This document shows, one piece after another, positions 49,896 to 61,910 of a DNA stretch of 64,000 bases; within the stretch, counting starts at the first letter, position 1; every line of letters starts with the position of its first letter. Position numbers and translations under genes: made by a program. Source of the stretch: Sipunculus nudus. Its lineage: Eukaryota > Annelida > Sipuncula > Golfingiida > Sipunculidae. A model generated the notes under the pieces. That model had not been told where the DNA came from and made no database searches. It was given only the letters and a program-made list of their open reading frames with translations. Location of the stretch: NCBI GenBank assembly GCA_026874595.1, contig CM049320.1, positions 42,046,714 through 42,110,713 of the forward strand, given 5' to 3'.

Positions 49896-51242
49896 GAGAT
49901 TCGTCTATCGAAATCACTCACACCATAAAAGTTAAGTATATATATACATATAAAAGAATTTAAAATGTGTACCGAAGTGAAGTTCTAAGAGTTTAAAGAT
50001 ATGAAGATATTGTTCTAAATAGACTCTGCAATTCTCTCCAAAATATGGTTTATCACAGTGGTGTTGTACCCGGTTTTCGCTTGTATTTTTTTTATCAATT
50101 TCTACTGTCATACCTGTGTGAGTACAGTAATAATCCAGCAATGATAATTGGATGAGAATGACTGGGTTTGCCCGAGGGCTGTTATAATGGTGCGCGGGGA
50201 ACTTTTGGCCCTTGACCTTTGGCCCCTGGCGCATCCTTGAATGTAAATATTCATGAATTTGTAGGTAACGCGTACTAAACAGACAGGTAATTACTGGGCG
50301 TTAGAGCGGTTAGAGTGGGCTTCTGGTGTATTATAACCTTACTACGCATGCAGACTGAAGGGGTTTAGGACCAGTGATATAAACAACATTATATCATCCC
50401 ATCTCCTATTCCTAACACACTTGTGATCCTCAATTTTCTGGTTACGGATGAAAATAATTCTCCGAACATGAAGTGGATATGTCTGCAGGTGAAACAAACT
50501 TATCCAGAAACTCATTTGTATTGATTATACAAACACACTTGTCCATACAAAATGTTATGCATAAATTTGCATGAAATGAGCCTTTTTGCAGGCAGACAAT
50601 ATATATTTGTTATATTTACTTTTCCAAGGAAAAAAAGCCCAAGGTTGACACGTTTTGTTAATCAGCTGATGGTACTACTTTACAATAACGTCAGCAAAAT
50701 GTAAAATAAAGAATTCTATCACTAAATGAAAGCTTAGTATTGCTGACTCTCTCAGAATCAAATTTATTTTAAGGGAAGAAAAAAAATAAAGTTTTGCCTA
50801 ATTTAAGCCATTTCTGAATGAATGAAGCCATGGCTGGGGCCCAGTCTTTTCTGGGTGCAGTGTAAGAGGCATACAACACTGAACCACGTTGAAATGTACA
50901 TTTCCCTGAAAAGCACGCCCCTTGCCAAGCCTCTCTGATCCAAAGCTGTTATTGATAAACAAGTTTTGAACCTTTTTAACAAAAGGTTTACTGTAATCAT
51001 GCCTGAAATGTTAACATATGAAATACCAATGCACGTAAATGTAAGCACAGTTATCTTTATGGCTTAGTAATTCACTTAACAAAGCCTTAAAGGCAATTCG
51101 GGAAAATGTTATATTAAATGTAAGCTGAATTTTTTTAATGATTTCTGATCATTTAATATTCCGAGTTTGACAAGTAATTAATCAGATTTCATTTAATTAA
51201 AATACCTACAGCCGAAGAGCGTTCCAATTTAAAGTATATAAT

Positions 51243-51247
<5 letters not shown>

Positions 51248-51286
<39 letters not shown>
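51248..51286. repeat. (AT)n microsatellite
   Basis: About 39 bp of AT. Confidence 0.95.
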
Positions 51287-51292
<6 letters not shown>

Positions 51293-54200
51293 TTATATGG
51301 ATGCAGTTGTTGACATATGTTCATGTGTATAGTCGTTGTCTGTCAGTATGATTATCACGGATCAGGTTCTGGCTAACAAGTGCTAACAAAAAGAGAAGAG
51401 AAGGTGTTCATGAAACAAATCTGAGGATAGGTTATAACTGGTCGCCGGGAAGTCGTAACAACAATGGCCTTTATGTGTTTGAGCAATTCTCGTCCTGTTT
51501 AATTTAACATTAAATCCAATGAACCCACGTAATAATCTAACCATCGTGATGAAGTGGCCCGCCGTACATCAATACCAATCCAAGTTCTACAAAGTGCTCG
51601 TCAGGCCCCGGCTCTTGTCTCAATATCGATCGTATTAATCAACCGCCAGGTGGTGGCTTCTGTTACGTCCCGGCATGGTCCCGTGGGTTCCGGTAAAGCC
51701 GTGGCCATTCTGCACACAGATTCCAGCTCACAGAAACCCGTGGACGCGCGGCTCATCACAGTCCTTATTGATCTTATTATTATTCATTAGCGTGCTTTAT
51801 GGTTACAGAGCTGCTGGACTAACCATCATCCATCGTTTCGTAATTGAAACGGTCATATCAGTGACCACAGAGACACGCGGAGTGAAAGGTCGTCCTATTA
51901 TCAACATCATATAACGGTCCACTGTGGCTCCCTTTATGGATTGTTTATTCCGTTGCGGCATCTTGCATTAGAGCCATGTACAGGTTAGGCCTTTGACAAA
52001 GGAAGCGGAACTAAAGTCGCTTCGTTTGTTTCACATAAGCTTGTCTATATAGCGGTAGTTATACCATCACAAAACCGTTACCTAAAATTGAATGTCATGG
52101 TATTTTAAGGTGTACGAGGAAATATGATGAAAAGCTATAGAACAAAATGTTCACATTCTCATTTAACTTATGTTAATTATATGGTGTTGCCATGGGAAAA
52201 ATATTTTATATTAATTTGCATGAATATTTGCCAAAAAAATCTAAAAGTAAACACCTCCCCGCAAATCTCTATGCAAACCACATTAGAAATGAAGAAATAT
52301 TTTAATCAGTATCTTCAAACATAGAAGACACAAAAAGGTTCAAAATATAATATTCTCCACTATGTTTTCTAATAAAAGTGATATTCATAAATTCATAGTC
52401 CCATTATACTAGGACTTGAAACACAGATGAAACAAAAAAAGTTTAAAATATTTTTCTTCCAACTAATTAATTAAAAGATAAATGAACAATTTCTTCGATT
52501 ATTCCTGAAAAAATTTACCATTTACCTTCACTTACCCTACATCCATACCACCCTACCTCACCTAAACTCACCAAAACACTCTGAATACTGCCATCTTATA
52601 TTGTTAGTCGAAAAATTTGGGAGAGAGTCAACGTAAGCTTTAAGTAGCTTGCATTCGATCCCATGGATGCCTGTATTATGTGATATAGACGTGCATATTC
52701 AGAATCAATAAAATATCTCAAACAAACAAACACTGGAAAATGAAGCGAATTCAAAAGCAGATGAATGTTGTCTATGTACACTTTAGAGAGAGTATCATTT
52801 GCAATTTTAAACAGATCCTCGCCCGGAGTGACGAATGGACCCTGATTAGATATTACTTTTACTCTGAGAATTCTAAAATCCGGATTATATAATCAGACTA
52901 TTTTTAAGAAGAACGAATATATTGTGGAGCCTTAGGTTGTGCAAACCTTTCAAGTGGAAATATTCTGTAACAAGTCTGGTCAGACATTTATATAGGCAGG
53001 CACGATTGTAATAATCTAACAACCGGTTGTAAATTCGGTTCAAGACGCATTATACCTACTTTTCGTTCTAACATGTAACTTCAAAATGCCGAGAATGGCT
53101 GTGAAAATGTGTTTGTGTTATAACTATGAAATTATTATGGAAAATTTGGTGCACCCTATGATCCCAACACCATTAAATAGAACAAAGAAAGAAAAACAGA
53201 CTCTTTGCGGCTATAGTTTCTTATCTTCATGATATCCTTTTACATGAACATGCCTGATACCACAAAATTATACATTTGTGGTTTCAGTCCTACGTTTGTC
53301 CTACTTTTTCTTGCTAATTCTTCTTTGTAATACTTTTTCATAAAGTTCTGCCGGTCAACCTATGTCTTAATGGAAGCTTAGAAAAAGCAGTTATGTTGGA
53401 AATTTAAACTCGCTTAAATCGTGTTCGTAAAAGTGAAATAGTGTCAAAGTGAAATATTCTTTCTCTTTGGAAACCGTTAAACTATGCCTTGATATATATA
53501 TTTTTACAGAAAGAAATAATATGACCTTCTGCATGATATGAGCAGCGATACCCTGCGTGCTAGAGAAGCAACTCCGCATGTGCTCCTGGCGTCTTAAGGA
53601 ACAGAACACACAGCGATAATGGTTAATACTCGCTCATCTTGGCAAACTTCACGCCAGATAAATGAATGATTTTTTCCGTTCTAGTCTTAGAGAATTTCAT
53701 CCCTGCTGATAGTTGACTATCGTTTCTTCATTCTCTGTTGTTTGTCTAGCTGTAATAGCCCAACTCTGTTTGACAGCCATACAGCGGGAGGTTTTTACGC
53801 CGCAAATCTTAATTTAGGAAGCTTTCTAAGAAGGCTGAAAAGCAGTCAGAACACGTTAAGTCCCTTACCTCTCTCTGGTAGCCGAGGGTTTTATGATAAA
53901 TTAACCCGGCGTCTGAGTGTATATAAACCTACCCTCAGAAAACGAGCATATACTTTATCGTTTGATTGACATTATATAACAAATAGCGACTAAATACATG
54001 TATTACCATTTTTCATTTGAATATGCTGATCTATATAAGTATGTATATGATGAAAATATCCAACATAACTGGGATCTAGAGGGTTAATAAAAATGAAAGG
54101 TTGTTTTCAGGCATATTTCCAGCTTTCAGCGCGGGCATTTTTGCTTTTTTATAATATTTAGGTTTTCGGGAAAAAAAAACATTTGATCAGTGCACAACGT

Positions 54201-55426
54201 TATAAAGCAGAAAAGCTTTGCCAAACAAGTACAGACCAGCATCATTTTATCTTAATTTTACCAAAATTGTACTACTTTATTTTTTTTTCAAAGAAATGTC
54301 CGAGCATATACACTCCAAATTGGCAAATTTCTATTGAACGTAAAAATTAATTTTGTTATGCGAGGGGTTACAACTGACGGTCAAGGTGCCTGAGAAAAAA
54401 AAATTATTTACTTTTGCCTAATATCATTCTTTCATTATTCTGTATAATTCAATCATGATGTGCATGGATTATTGGTAGCCTTTATTTTTTGTTGTTTATT
54501 CACGGTACCTATCTTTTATCGGCCAAGTTATTTTGTATTCCTGTCCCGCTAAAGACAAAAATGTCTTAAAAAATACATGGTCGCGGTACCCCGCACGACG
54601 CCAGTGTATATTTTGTAATGACATATAATAAGCAGAAAAGACTGACGGCCCTGTTTGATCAGCTGTAACTTCTCGATTAACTCAAAATATCACAGGTTGC
54701 AATCCACAAAGCGACGTATATCAGCTACTTTACCAGTAATTTCCTTGTATATCATAGAATTAATGACAGACATGATAGGTGATTATTGTCCAACACGTAG
54801 GAATCGCAGCCTACTGGCTGTCTGCACATAACTTTTCATAGACTCACGTATCCCAACAGGTAAAGCTGTTTACTATTAGCATACGATGATTTGTTTGGAT
54901 TGTGGGAAAAAAATCATGGTTTTACGTTCCAAGATCAGAAAACAGGATAATATAACATCCCGTTTATTTCCGAACAGATAGGACATTACGTTCTAATGCA
55001 TATACATTTTGCATGATAACTTTGTCAAATATATTTTATAAGAATATTTTAACATTTGTACATAAACTATACTATACCATAATAAGCATACTTCAACAAA
55101 TTTATTCCATAAATTCCGACGTTTTCAAAGTTTTCAACATAGTCTATGTAAAAGGATTGACCAGGAGCTCAAACCTGCTGCAAATCGAGAAATATTTTTA
55201 CACAATATTTATAGTATATTTGTGCAAGACTTAATAGCAAGACTGTCAATTTGACATGAGCAAGATTGGTTTGATTGACGCCATAGCCATTTATACTGGA
55301 TCTACAACATCATTTATTCTTTTATTTTTAAAAATGAAGAAATCCATAGACCATATTTTTTTTACATTTCACGACATTTTTTATTGCCGAAAAATCATAC
55401 AATACACATTTCACACATAATTGTAC

Positions 55427-55431
<5 letters not shown>

Positions 55432-55476
<45 letters not shown>
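55432..55476. repeat. (AT)n microsatellite
   Basis: About 44 bp of AT. Confidence 0.95.
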
Positions 55477-55478
<2 letters not shown>

Positions 55479-57029
55479 TTTTGGTCTTTACAGAATACTA
55501 TAGTATCCCCTTGCTTTTCTTTCACTACTATAACAGAAAAGTTACTGTAGGTTATAAATTTTTCTTATTTTCCCCCATTTTTCTAAATGTGCAGTAATCT
55601 TATATTTCTGTTTTGCTATTATATATTTAATTTTCTCTATATATTTCAATCTCCTAAAAAAACCTGGCATTAAATTGCTTGTGTTCTTATAATATTCCAT
55701 TCTACTTTGATATACGCACATTTTGAATGTAAGGAGCACCTGATTTATTAAAAGTTTATTTATTAATTGGAAACATTCCATACAATACTGTGTTTAAGGT
55801 TAATGATGACATTATCAATGCATTTAATCCAATCACATCAGTTCTAAGAAAAAACAGACTTTGTCACAAAACATTCATAAAAATATGTTCTTTGGTCTCT
55901 AATTTACTACTTCATATAGTAAATAATATATCTTTATAGATGTAAATTTACATTCCACCAAAAGACGAGAAATTAACGTTTTAAGGAATACGTTTATACG
56001 CGCATCAAATCTTTGAGTACGAACCTACTATATGAAATGTGCTTGCATTAAAAATTGAATAAAAACATATTATCACTCACCCGGTTTCAATTAACCGCGT
56101 TGACAACATAATGTTTTGAGGAAAAATGATCGACCACGGAGTCGAGGACGAATTATCAGCCGACAAGAACAACTTATGCATAAGCTTCTTTCCGCGGAAA
56201 AAAAATATTGTATTTGACTGTTTGTAGTATATAAGCTGTGTACAAGGTTGCAGACCAGAAACATTACATGTTTTTACTTGATACCCTTTTTATATTACTG
56301 GCTGGGGATTTCAGTTTAGCAGTAGGACTTATTGGTCTATGTGTGTGTGTGTGTGTGTTTGTGCGTAAGCCTATTTTTTCAGGGCAACCATTTGGGAAAA
56401 TGTAGGAAAAGTGTAGAAGAAATTTACACATTACACAGGTAGGTTTAATTAACATCCAAAATTACGTCAGATTAGTTTTATCCATATCCTAAGATATATA
56501 TATAAAATATTTGGGTTCCATTTTCATCTAATAGGACTCCACGTAGTCTAAAGCTGTCAGAATTACTGGGTTAAACTGGGTTACTATGATACGCTGTTAA
56601 ACGCGGGGAAATCTGTTACTGACGAAAATGTTGAACAGACTGTTCTCACTTTCCACTTAATTTTATACATTGGGAACCATGCATGTAACTTGTAAGGAGA
56701 GCCGCTGGAAGCCATTCCGGCTGCACAAACCTTGTCCACGCTGCCCCCGGGGACTGGGTAAGAAGTCAACAGCAGACCATCGTCTGGATGACTTCATTAA
56801 ACAGCCCTGCAGCAGCCTGTTGCATTGCTGTTGCGCCTGGGTAGAATTAAACCCTTCTCTCCGGTAACAAGATAACCTTTGGCCCGGGGCATACCGAACA
56901 GATACGGGCGGTATCTACGTACGGGAGATCACAGCTGCTTCAAAATCAGCTGTTTAAGAAAGACCAAGTGCCGTGACAGACACTGATAGCTAACACTCTG
57001 CAATAAATAGGTGATTAACAAGCTAATTT

Positions 57030-59360
57030 GAAGAGTACATGCCTAGAGCTGACAAGATAAAGAATGTAACAGATGACAAGGTTCAGGCACGCGTTCAGAG
57101 CTAACACGAAAAGAGAAGAATACGCGTGCGGTGTTGACAGGTTACAGAGAAAAGTGAATGTCCAAAGCTAAGTAGTTAAAAAAAGAGGACATGTCCAAAG
57201 CGAAGTAGTAAAAACAAGAAGAGAACACGTCCAAAGCCAAGTATTGAAAAAAGAAGAGTACACGTCTAGTGCAGACAGGTTATATAGTAGAGTTCACGTT
57301 CACATTCAAGTTGTAAAAAAAAAAAAAGAGTACATGTCCAGAGCTAAGCAGTTAAACTACAAGAGACGAGTTTTAATTGGAGAAGTTTTTATTGAAATTC
57401 GTAACTCATGTTTCAAAATAAAATTTTAGTACTTTTGTTTAGCACCACTTATTATGTATGTTTAAATGTAGGCGCTAAATTAAATGAATAAAATTTAAAT
57501 ATATCCCCAACTGATTAGATATTGAAAAGAGTACAGGTTGATAACACAGAAGACAAAAAGTACACGCCAAGAGATAATAAGTTACAGAAAAGAGGACACA
57601 TCCAAAGCTAAGAAGACGCACAGCCCAGAGCTATCATGATGAAAATAGTGACCAGATCAAAGAAGTGATTACGAAGAGTTACACGATAAAAATGATAAAG
57701 AGAGAAGGTCACGTTCTGAACTAAATTTAAATGTAGTACACGTCTGTAGGTAACGAAATAAGTAGAAGAGTAAACGTCCAGGGCTCAAAAGAGAAACAGA
57801 GGATTTCACGTCTAGAGCATGGAGGATAACAAGAAGAGTAGACCAATATGTTCAGAGTTATAGAGGATAATACACGTCAAAAATGTAAACAGAAGAGGGC
57901 ACATCCACGCTAGGAAGATAAAGTGAGTACAGATCCAGGGGAAAGAATATAGAGAGAAGAATTCATGTCCAGAGTCGATAAGTTAATTCGAGAGTACATG
58001 TCCAGAGGCCAGGATATAAACAGATGAGTACATGTCCAGAGGCTAGGATATAAACAGATGAGTACATGTCCAGAGGCCAGAATATAAACAGATGAGTACA
58101 TGTCCAGAGGCCAGAATATAAACAGATGAGTACATGTCCAGAAGCCAGGATACAAACAGATGAGTACATGTCCAGAGGCAAGGATATAAACAGATGAGTA
58201 CATGTCCAGAGGCCAGAATATAAACAGATGAGTACATGTCCAGAGGCCAGGATATAAACAGATGAGTACATGTCCAGAGACCAGAATATAAATAGATGAG
58301 TACATATCCAGAGGCATGAATATAAACAGATGAGTACATGTTCAGAGGCCAGGATATAAGCAGATGAGTACATGTCCAGAGGCCAGAATATAAACAGATG
58401 AGTACATGTCCAGGGGCAAGGATAAAAACAGATGAGTACATGTCCAGGGACCAGAATGTAAACAGATGAGTACATGTCCAGAGGCAAGGATATAAACAGA
58501 TGAGTACATGTCCACAGGCCAGGATATAAACAGATGAGTACATGTCCAGAGGCAAGAATATAAATAGATGAGTACATGTCCAGAGGCCAGGATATAAACA
58601 GATGAGTAACTGTCCAGAGGCCAGAATATAAACAGATGAGTACATGTCCAGAGGCCAGGATATAAACAGAGTAGTACATGTCCAGAGGCAAGAATATAAA
58701 CAGATGAGTACATGTCCAGATGCAAGGATTATACCGATGAGTACATGTCCAGAGGCAAGGATATAAACAGATGGGTACATGTCCAGAGGCAAGGATATAA
58801 GCAGATGAGTACATGTCCAGAGGCAAGAATATAAACAGATGGGTACATGTCCAGAGGCAAGGATATAAGCAGATGAGTACATGTCCAGAGGCAAGAATAT
58901 AAACAGATGAGTACATGTCCAGAGGCAAGGATATAAACCGATGAGTACATGTCCAGAGGCAAGAATATAAACAGAAATGTACATTTCGAGAATCAATGTA
59001 GAAGCGTAGAGTACATGTCCAGAGTGAATGAGTTAAACGGAAGTGTGCAAGAATAGAAACAGAAGTGTACATGTCCAGAGGCAAGAATATGGACAGAAGA
59101 GTACATTTTCCAGGGCAGGAATATAAACAGAAATATACATGTCAAGAGTCAATACGTTAAATCGAAGAGTACATTTCCAGAGGCACGAATATAAACAGAA
59201 GAGTGCATTCCCAGCAGCAAGAATATAAACAAAGAGTTCACGTCCAGAGGAAAGAATATGAACAGAAGAGGACACCTCCATGCTCAGGAGATAACATGAA
59301 GAATTGAGGTGTCAAAGCTAAGAATACACGTCCAGAGGCAAGAATAGAAAGAAGACTTAA
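57030..59360. repeat. 34-bp minisatellite with homogeneous core and degenerate flanks
   Basis: Core about 57993-58970: roughly 28-30 copies of a 34-bp unit, on the plus strand 'agtacatgtccagaggcc' followed by 'aggatataaacagatg'. Copies vary mainly at 'ggccag/ggcaag' and 'gatat/aatat'. Degenerate relatives ('agtacacgtccaRagctaa' and similar) extend left to about 57030 and right to about 59360. The minus strand has long open frames (57963-59084 and 58043-58996), explained by a stop-free unit whose length is not a multiple of three. I do not regard them as genes. Confidence 0.9.
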
Positions 59361-61618
59361 CATATCAAGCAGGTAGAGGAGAACTTTATGGCTTCAGAGA
59401 ATGGAGGCGGGTACCTCCACGAGAAACAGCAGATAATGCACATTTATGAACGACGAAAGGGGTTTGTGACTTCCAAGAGAGACACAGCTGCGGTTACAAT
59501 TAATTTGCTGACAGTTTCCCCACATCTGTCAATGTCTGGCAGTCACTGGGTGTTTAGTCCTCCGAGATCTGCAAACTCAGCACTTATGCTGACCGCCGAG
59601 TGTGCGCCAAAACACAGGATGTCAATTATCATATTTTTCTTAAGTACTACCCTTCTTACTCGGGCTTTCTAAATTAAATTAATTCCATCGCAATATGGAA
59701 TACATTCCGGCAGTGTTTTTTTCTGCTTATTGATCATCAGGCTATTTTGACAGACTGGTTTTAGGACCCTGGGAATCAGGGACCTCGTGGAATGTGATTA
59801 CAGTGACTATACCTGGCGAATAAATCTTTATCAAGTGATGAATGTCATTATAACCATGTCTGCGGTACATTGGGAAAGCTGTCAGAATTCAGTAATAAAG
59901 CAGGCCAATACAAAACGAGTCATCTACTTCAATAACACCTCCACAATGGTGAACTCGTCGACAGGTTAACTCTCCATTTCCTAAATCGATACTAATGTTT
60001 AATTTGAATTCTCTTCTGAACAGGTTTGTTATTATCGTATTACGAAATAGAGAATAATTGCTACAGCGTTAACAGGGACTCTATCTCCTTTTTGAAAGCA
60101 GTGATCAATGCGAATTCCTGTTGTTGCGCGTGGCAAAATTCGAAGTAATTACGAATTATTGTTCACCTACGGACGTTGATGAACCCCGCTGGTGGTGGCA
60201 AACATGCTTGCTTCGTAAGACTTCAAAACTTGGATCAATTACATTGACTCATGCAGCGTAACCAATTTACAGTTTCTTTTTTAATGTTTATCAGACAGAA
60301 GGACTGGTTAAAAGAAAAAATGAACGACGTTCAATTATTCCTCATCACACAGTGCAAAGTGGTTACTAAACATCATAAAAGTCAGTCCTGTAACTGTGAT
60401 GTTAATGTACCACCTCCCATCATAGCTTGCTAAAACTCAAAAGTGTATTCGATGGTTTTATATGTGATGTATATAAAATAGAAGGGCCTATATATTTATT
60501 AATTCTTTTGAATGAGGATGAAAGGCAACTGCATATTAGGAATGATATATTATTTTTCATCTTTTTGGATTTTAGGGTTAACACGCATAGGGCTCTGCCT
60601 TTTTTTAAATTATCGGTCGAGATACAGTTCGTGGAATTTTGCAAGATTGTCAAAGTAATTACTAAAGTCCTTTCAATGGCGTAAATAAGCAACAAAATAA
60701 ATGGTCCATTCTCTATAAATTTGAGTATTTTCACAAATAAGGCACTTCTCGAGGACCCGGTCTTGATATCGACATAAAACGGGAGCAGCGAATCTGTATA
60801 ACAATTAGTTTTTGTTGTGTGGCCTAACCTGCAGTTATAAACTAAAAGAGTGAACCTTTGAGGTGCTACAGAAATATCACGTTTTTTTCATTCGAGGCAC
60901 TTAAGGAGGAGGAACCAAGGAAATTGGAGCCTTCCCACCAACGCCTTAGCCTATAACCAATATAAGGCCAGATCAATAAAAGGCCATATCAATATAATGC
61001 CATATCAATATAAGGCCATGTCTTAGTTCGTATAAAGCTATGTGTGTATGTGTGAGGGGTGAGAGGCGTTGATCGTCGTGTATTTCGTCCCCTTATAGCC
61101 AGCCATATCTTTGACTGCCTTCAAATACCAAGTTTAACTATTTCCTTGAACTTACCAGATATCGTTTAGCCTTTTGATCTACTGGCAGAAACGCCTATTC
61201 TATTCCGGTTCAACAATGACTTATTTTTCCTACACGTATTTCTAAGTTTATATACAGACCCGGTGACTTATTACAACAATATGTTGGTGATGTTTATCTC
61301 TTGGCCTTAGTACATGCTTTAGGAGTCAGTAAGACCTCTGGAGCTGGACAGACCATTAGATCAACTAGTGTAATTTGTCCCCTTTTACATCTGAGACTTT
61401 GAACAGCATATCAGATGTTGTCATCTTTATTTTCAAATACAAACACGAAACTCCGGAAGGAATATCCCCATCACAAATATAAGGCGCGTTTGTTATAATG
61501 AATCACCAAACATATAACAAAGCACGGAGTTTGGGTCGAAATAAAGAACAAAAAACATATCAGATGCCGCAGGTGTGATGGGGAAGGTGTATTTATTATC
61601 ATGTTTGGTATTTCGCAA
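59361..61618. other. Gene-free interval
   Basis: Short open frames only (for example 59388-59672). A small tandem motif 'atatcaatataaggcc' recurs 3-4 times at 60955-61020. Confidence 0.55.
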
Positions 61619-61910
61619 GAGTTTTTTTTTTTGTGGAGCGTGGTGCGTTGGACTAATGACCGCTAGGTTGTAGGTTCGCGTCCCGATCTGACCGCTTTCC
61701 TTGCTAAGTCTCCTAGCCAAAGTCTTTACCACAAGGGTGCGCTCTCTTCACCCAGGAGTGAATGGTACTGGTCAAAATGGGTGTCAGACAATTGTGGAAC
61801 TAATAACCTTCTAGCGCCGTGTGTAGCTCTGTAGTGTATGCTCCCCAGGGAGCCGAGAAAAGCTAAAAGAATGAACAGGCCCGAAAGACCAGGAATTTAA
61901 GGCAAAGGGG
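61619..61910 (+). mobile_element. tRNA-derived SINE
   Basis: After a T-run, a tRNA-like head (61634-61695) carries a box A-like TGGTGCGTTGGAC and a box B-like GGTTCGCGTCCC at the right spacing. A body of about 200 bp follows, including 'ttcacccaggagtgaatgg' and 'gctccccagggagccgagaa', wording I associate with conserved SINE bodies of molluscs and other invertebrates. It does not fold as a clean tRNA gene. Confidence 0.65.

Larger units (their letters stand above)
46632..57029. other. Gene-free interval, about 10.4 kb
   Basis: AT-rich with (AT)n at 49805-49852, (GA)n at 49853-49895, (AT)n at 51248-51286 and 55432-55476, and (GT)n near 56338-56359. A moderately GC-richer patch at 51420-51910 and an open frame with a good start context at 48303 were examined but not recognised as genes. 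Confidence 0.55.

Noticed and set aside
51554-51914. Overlapping open frames in a GC-richer patch
   Set aside because: No start context, splice signals or recognisable motifs; two frames are equally open.
57963-59084. 373-codon minus-strand open frame (and 317 codons at 58043-58996)
   Set aside because: Created by a 34-bp stop-free minisatellite unit; overlapping frames are open as well, so there is no evidence of protein selection.
61634-61700. Possible functional tRNA gene
   Set aside because: It has A and B boxes but no clean cloverleaf, and it continues into a SINE body.
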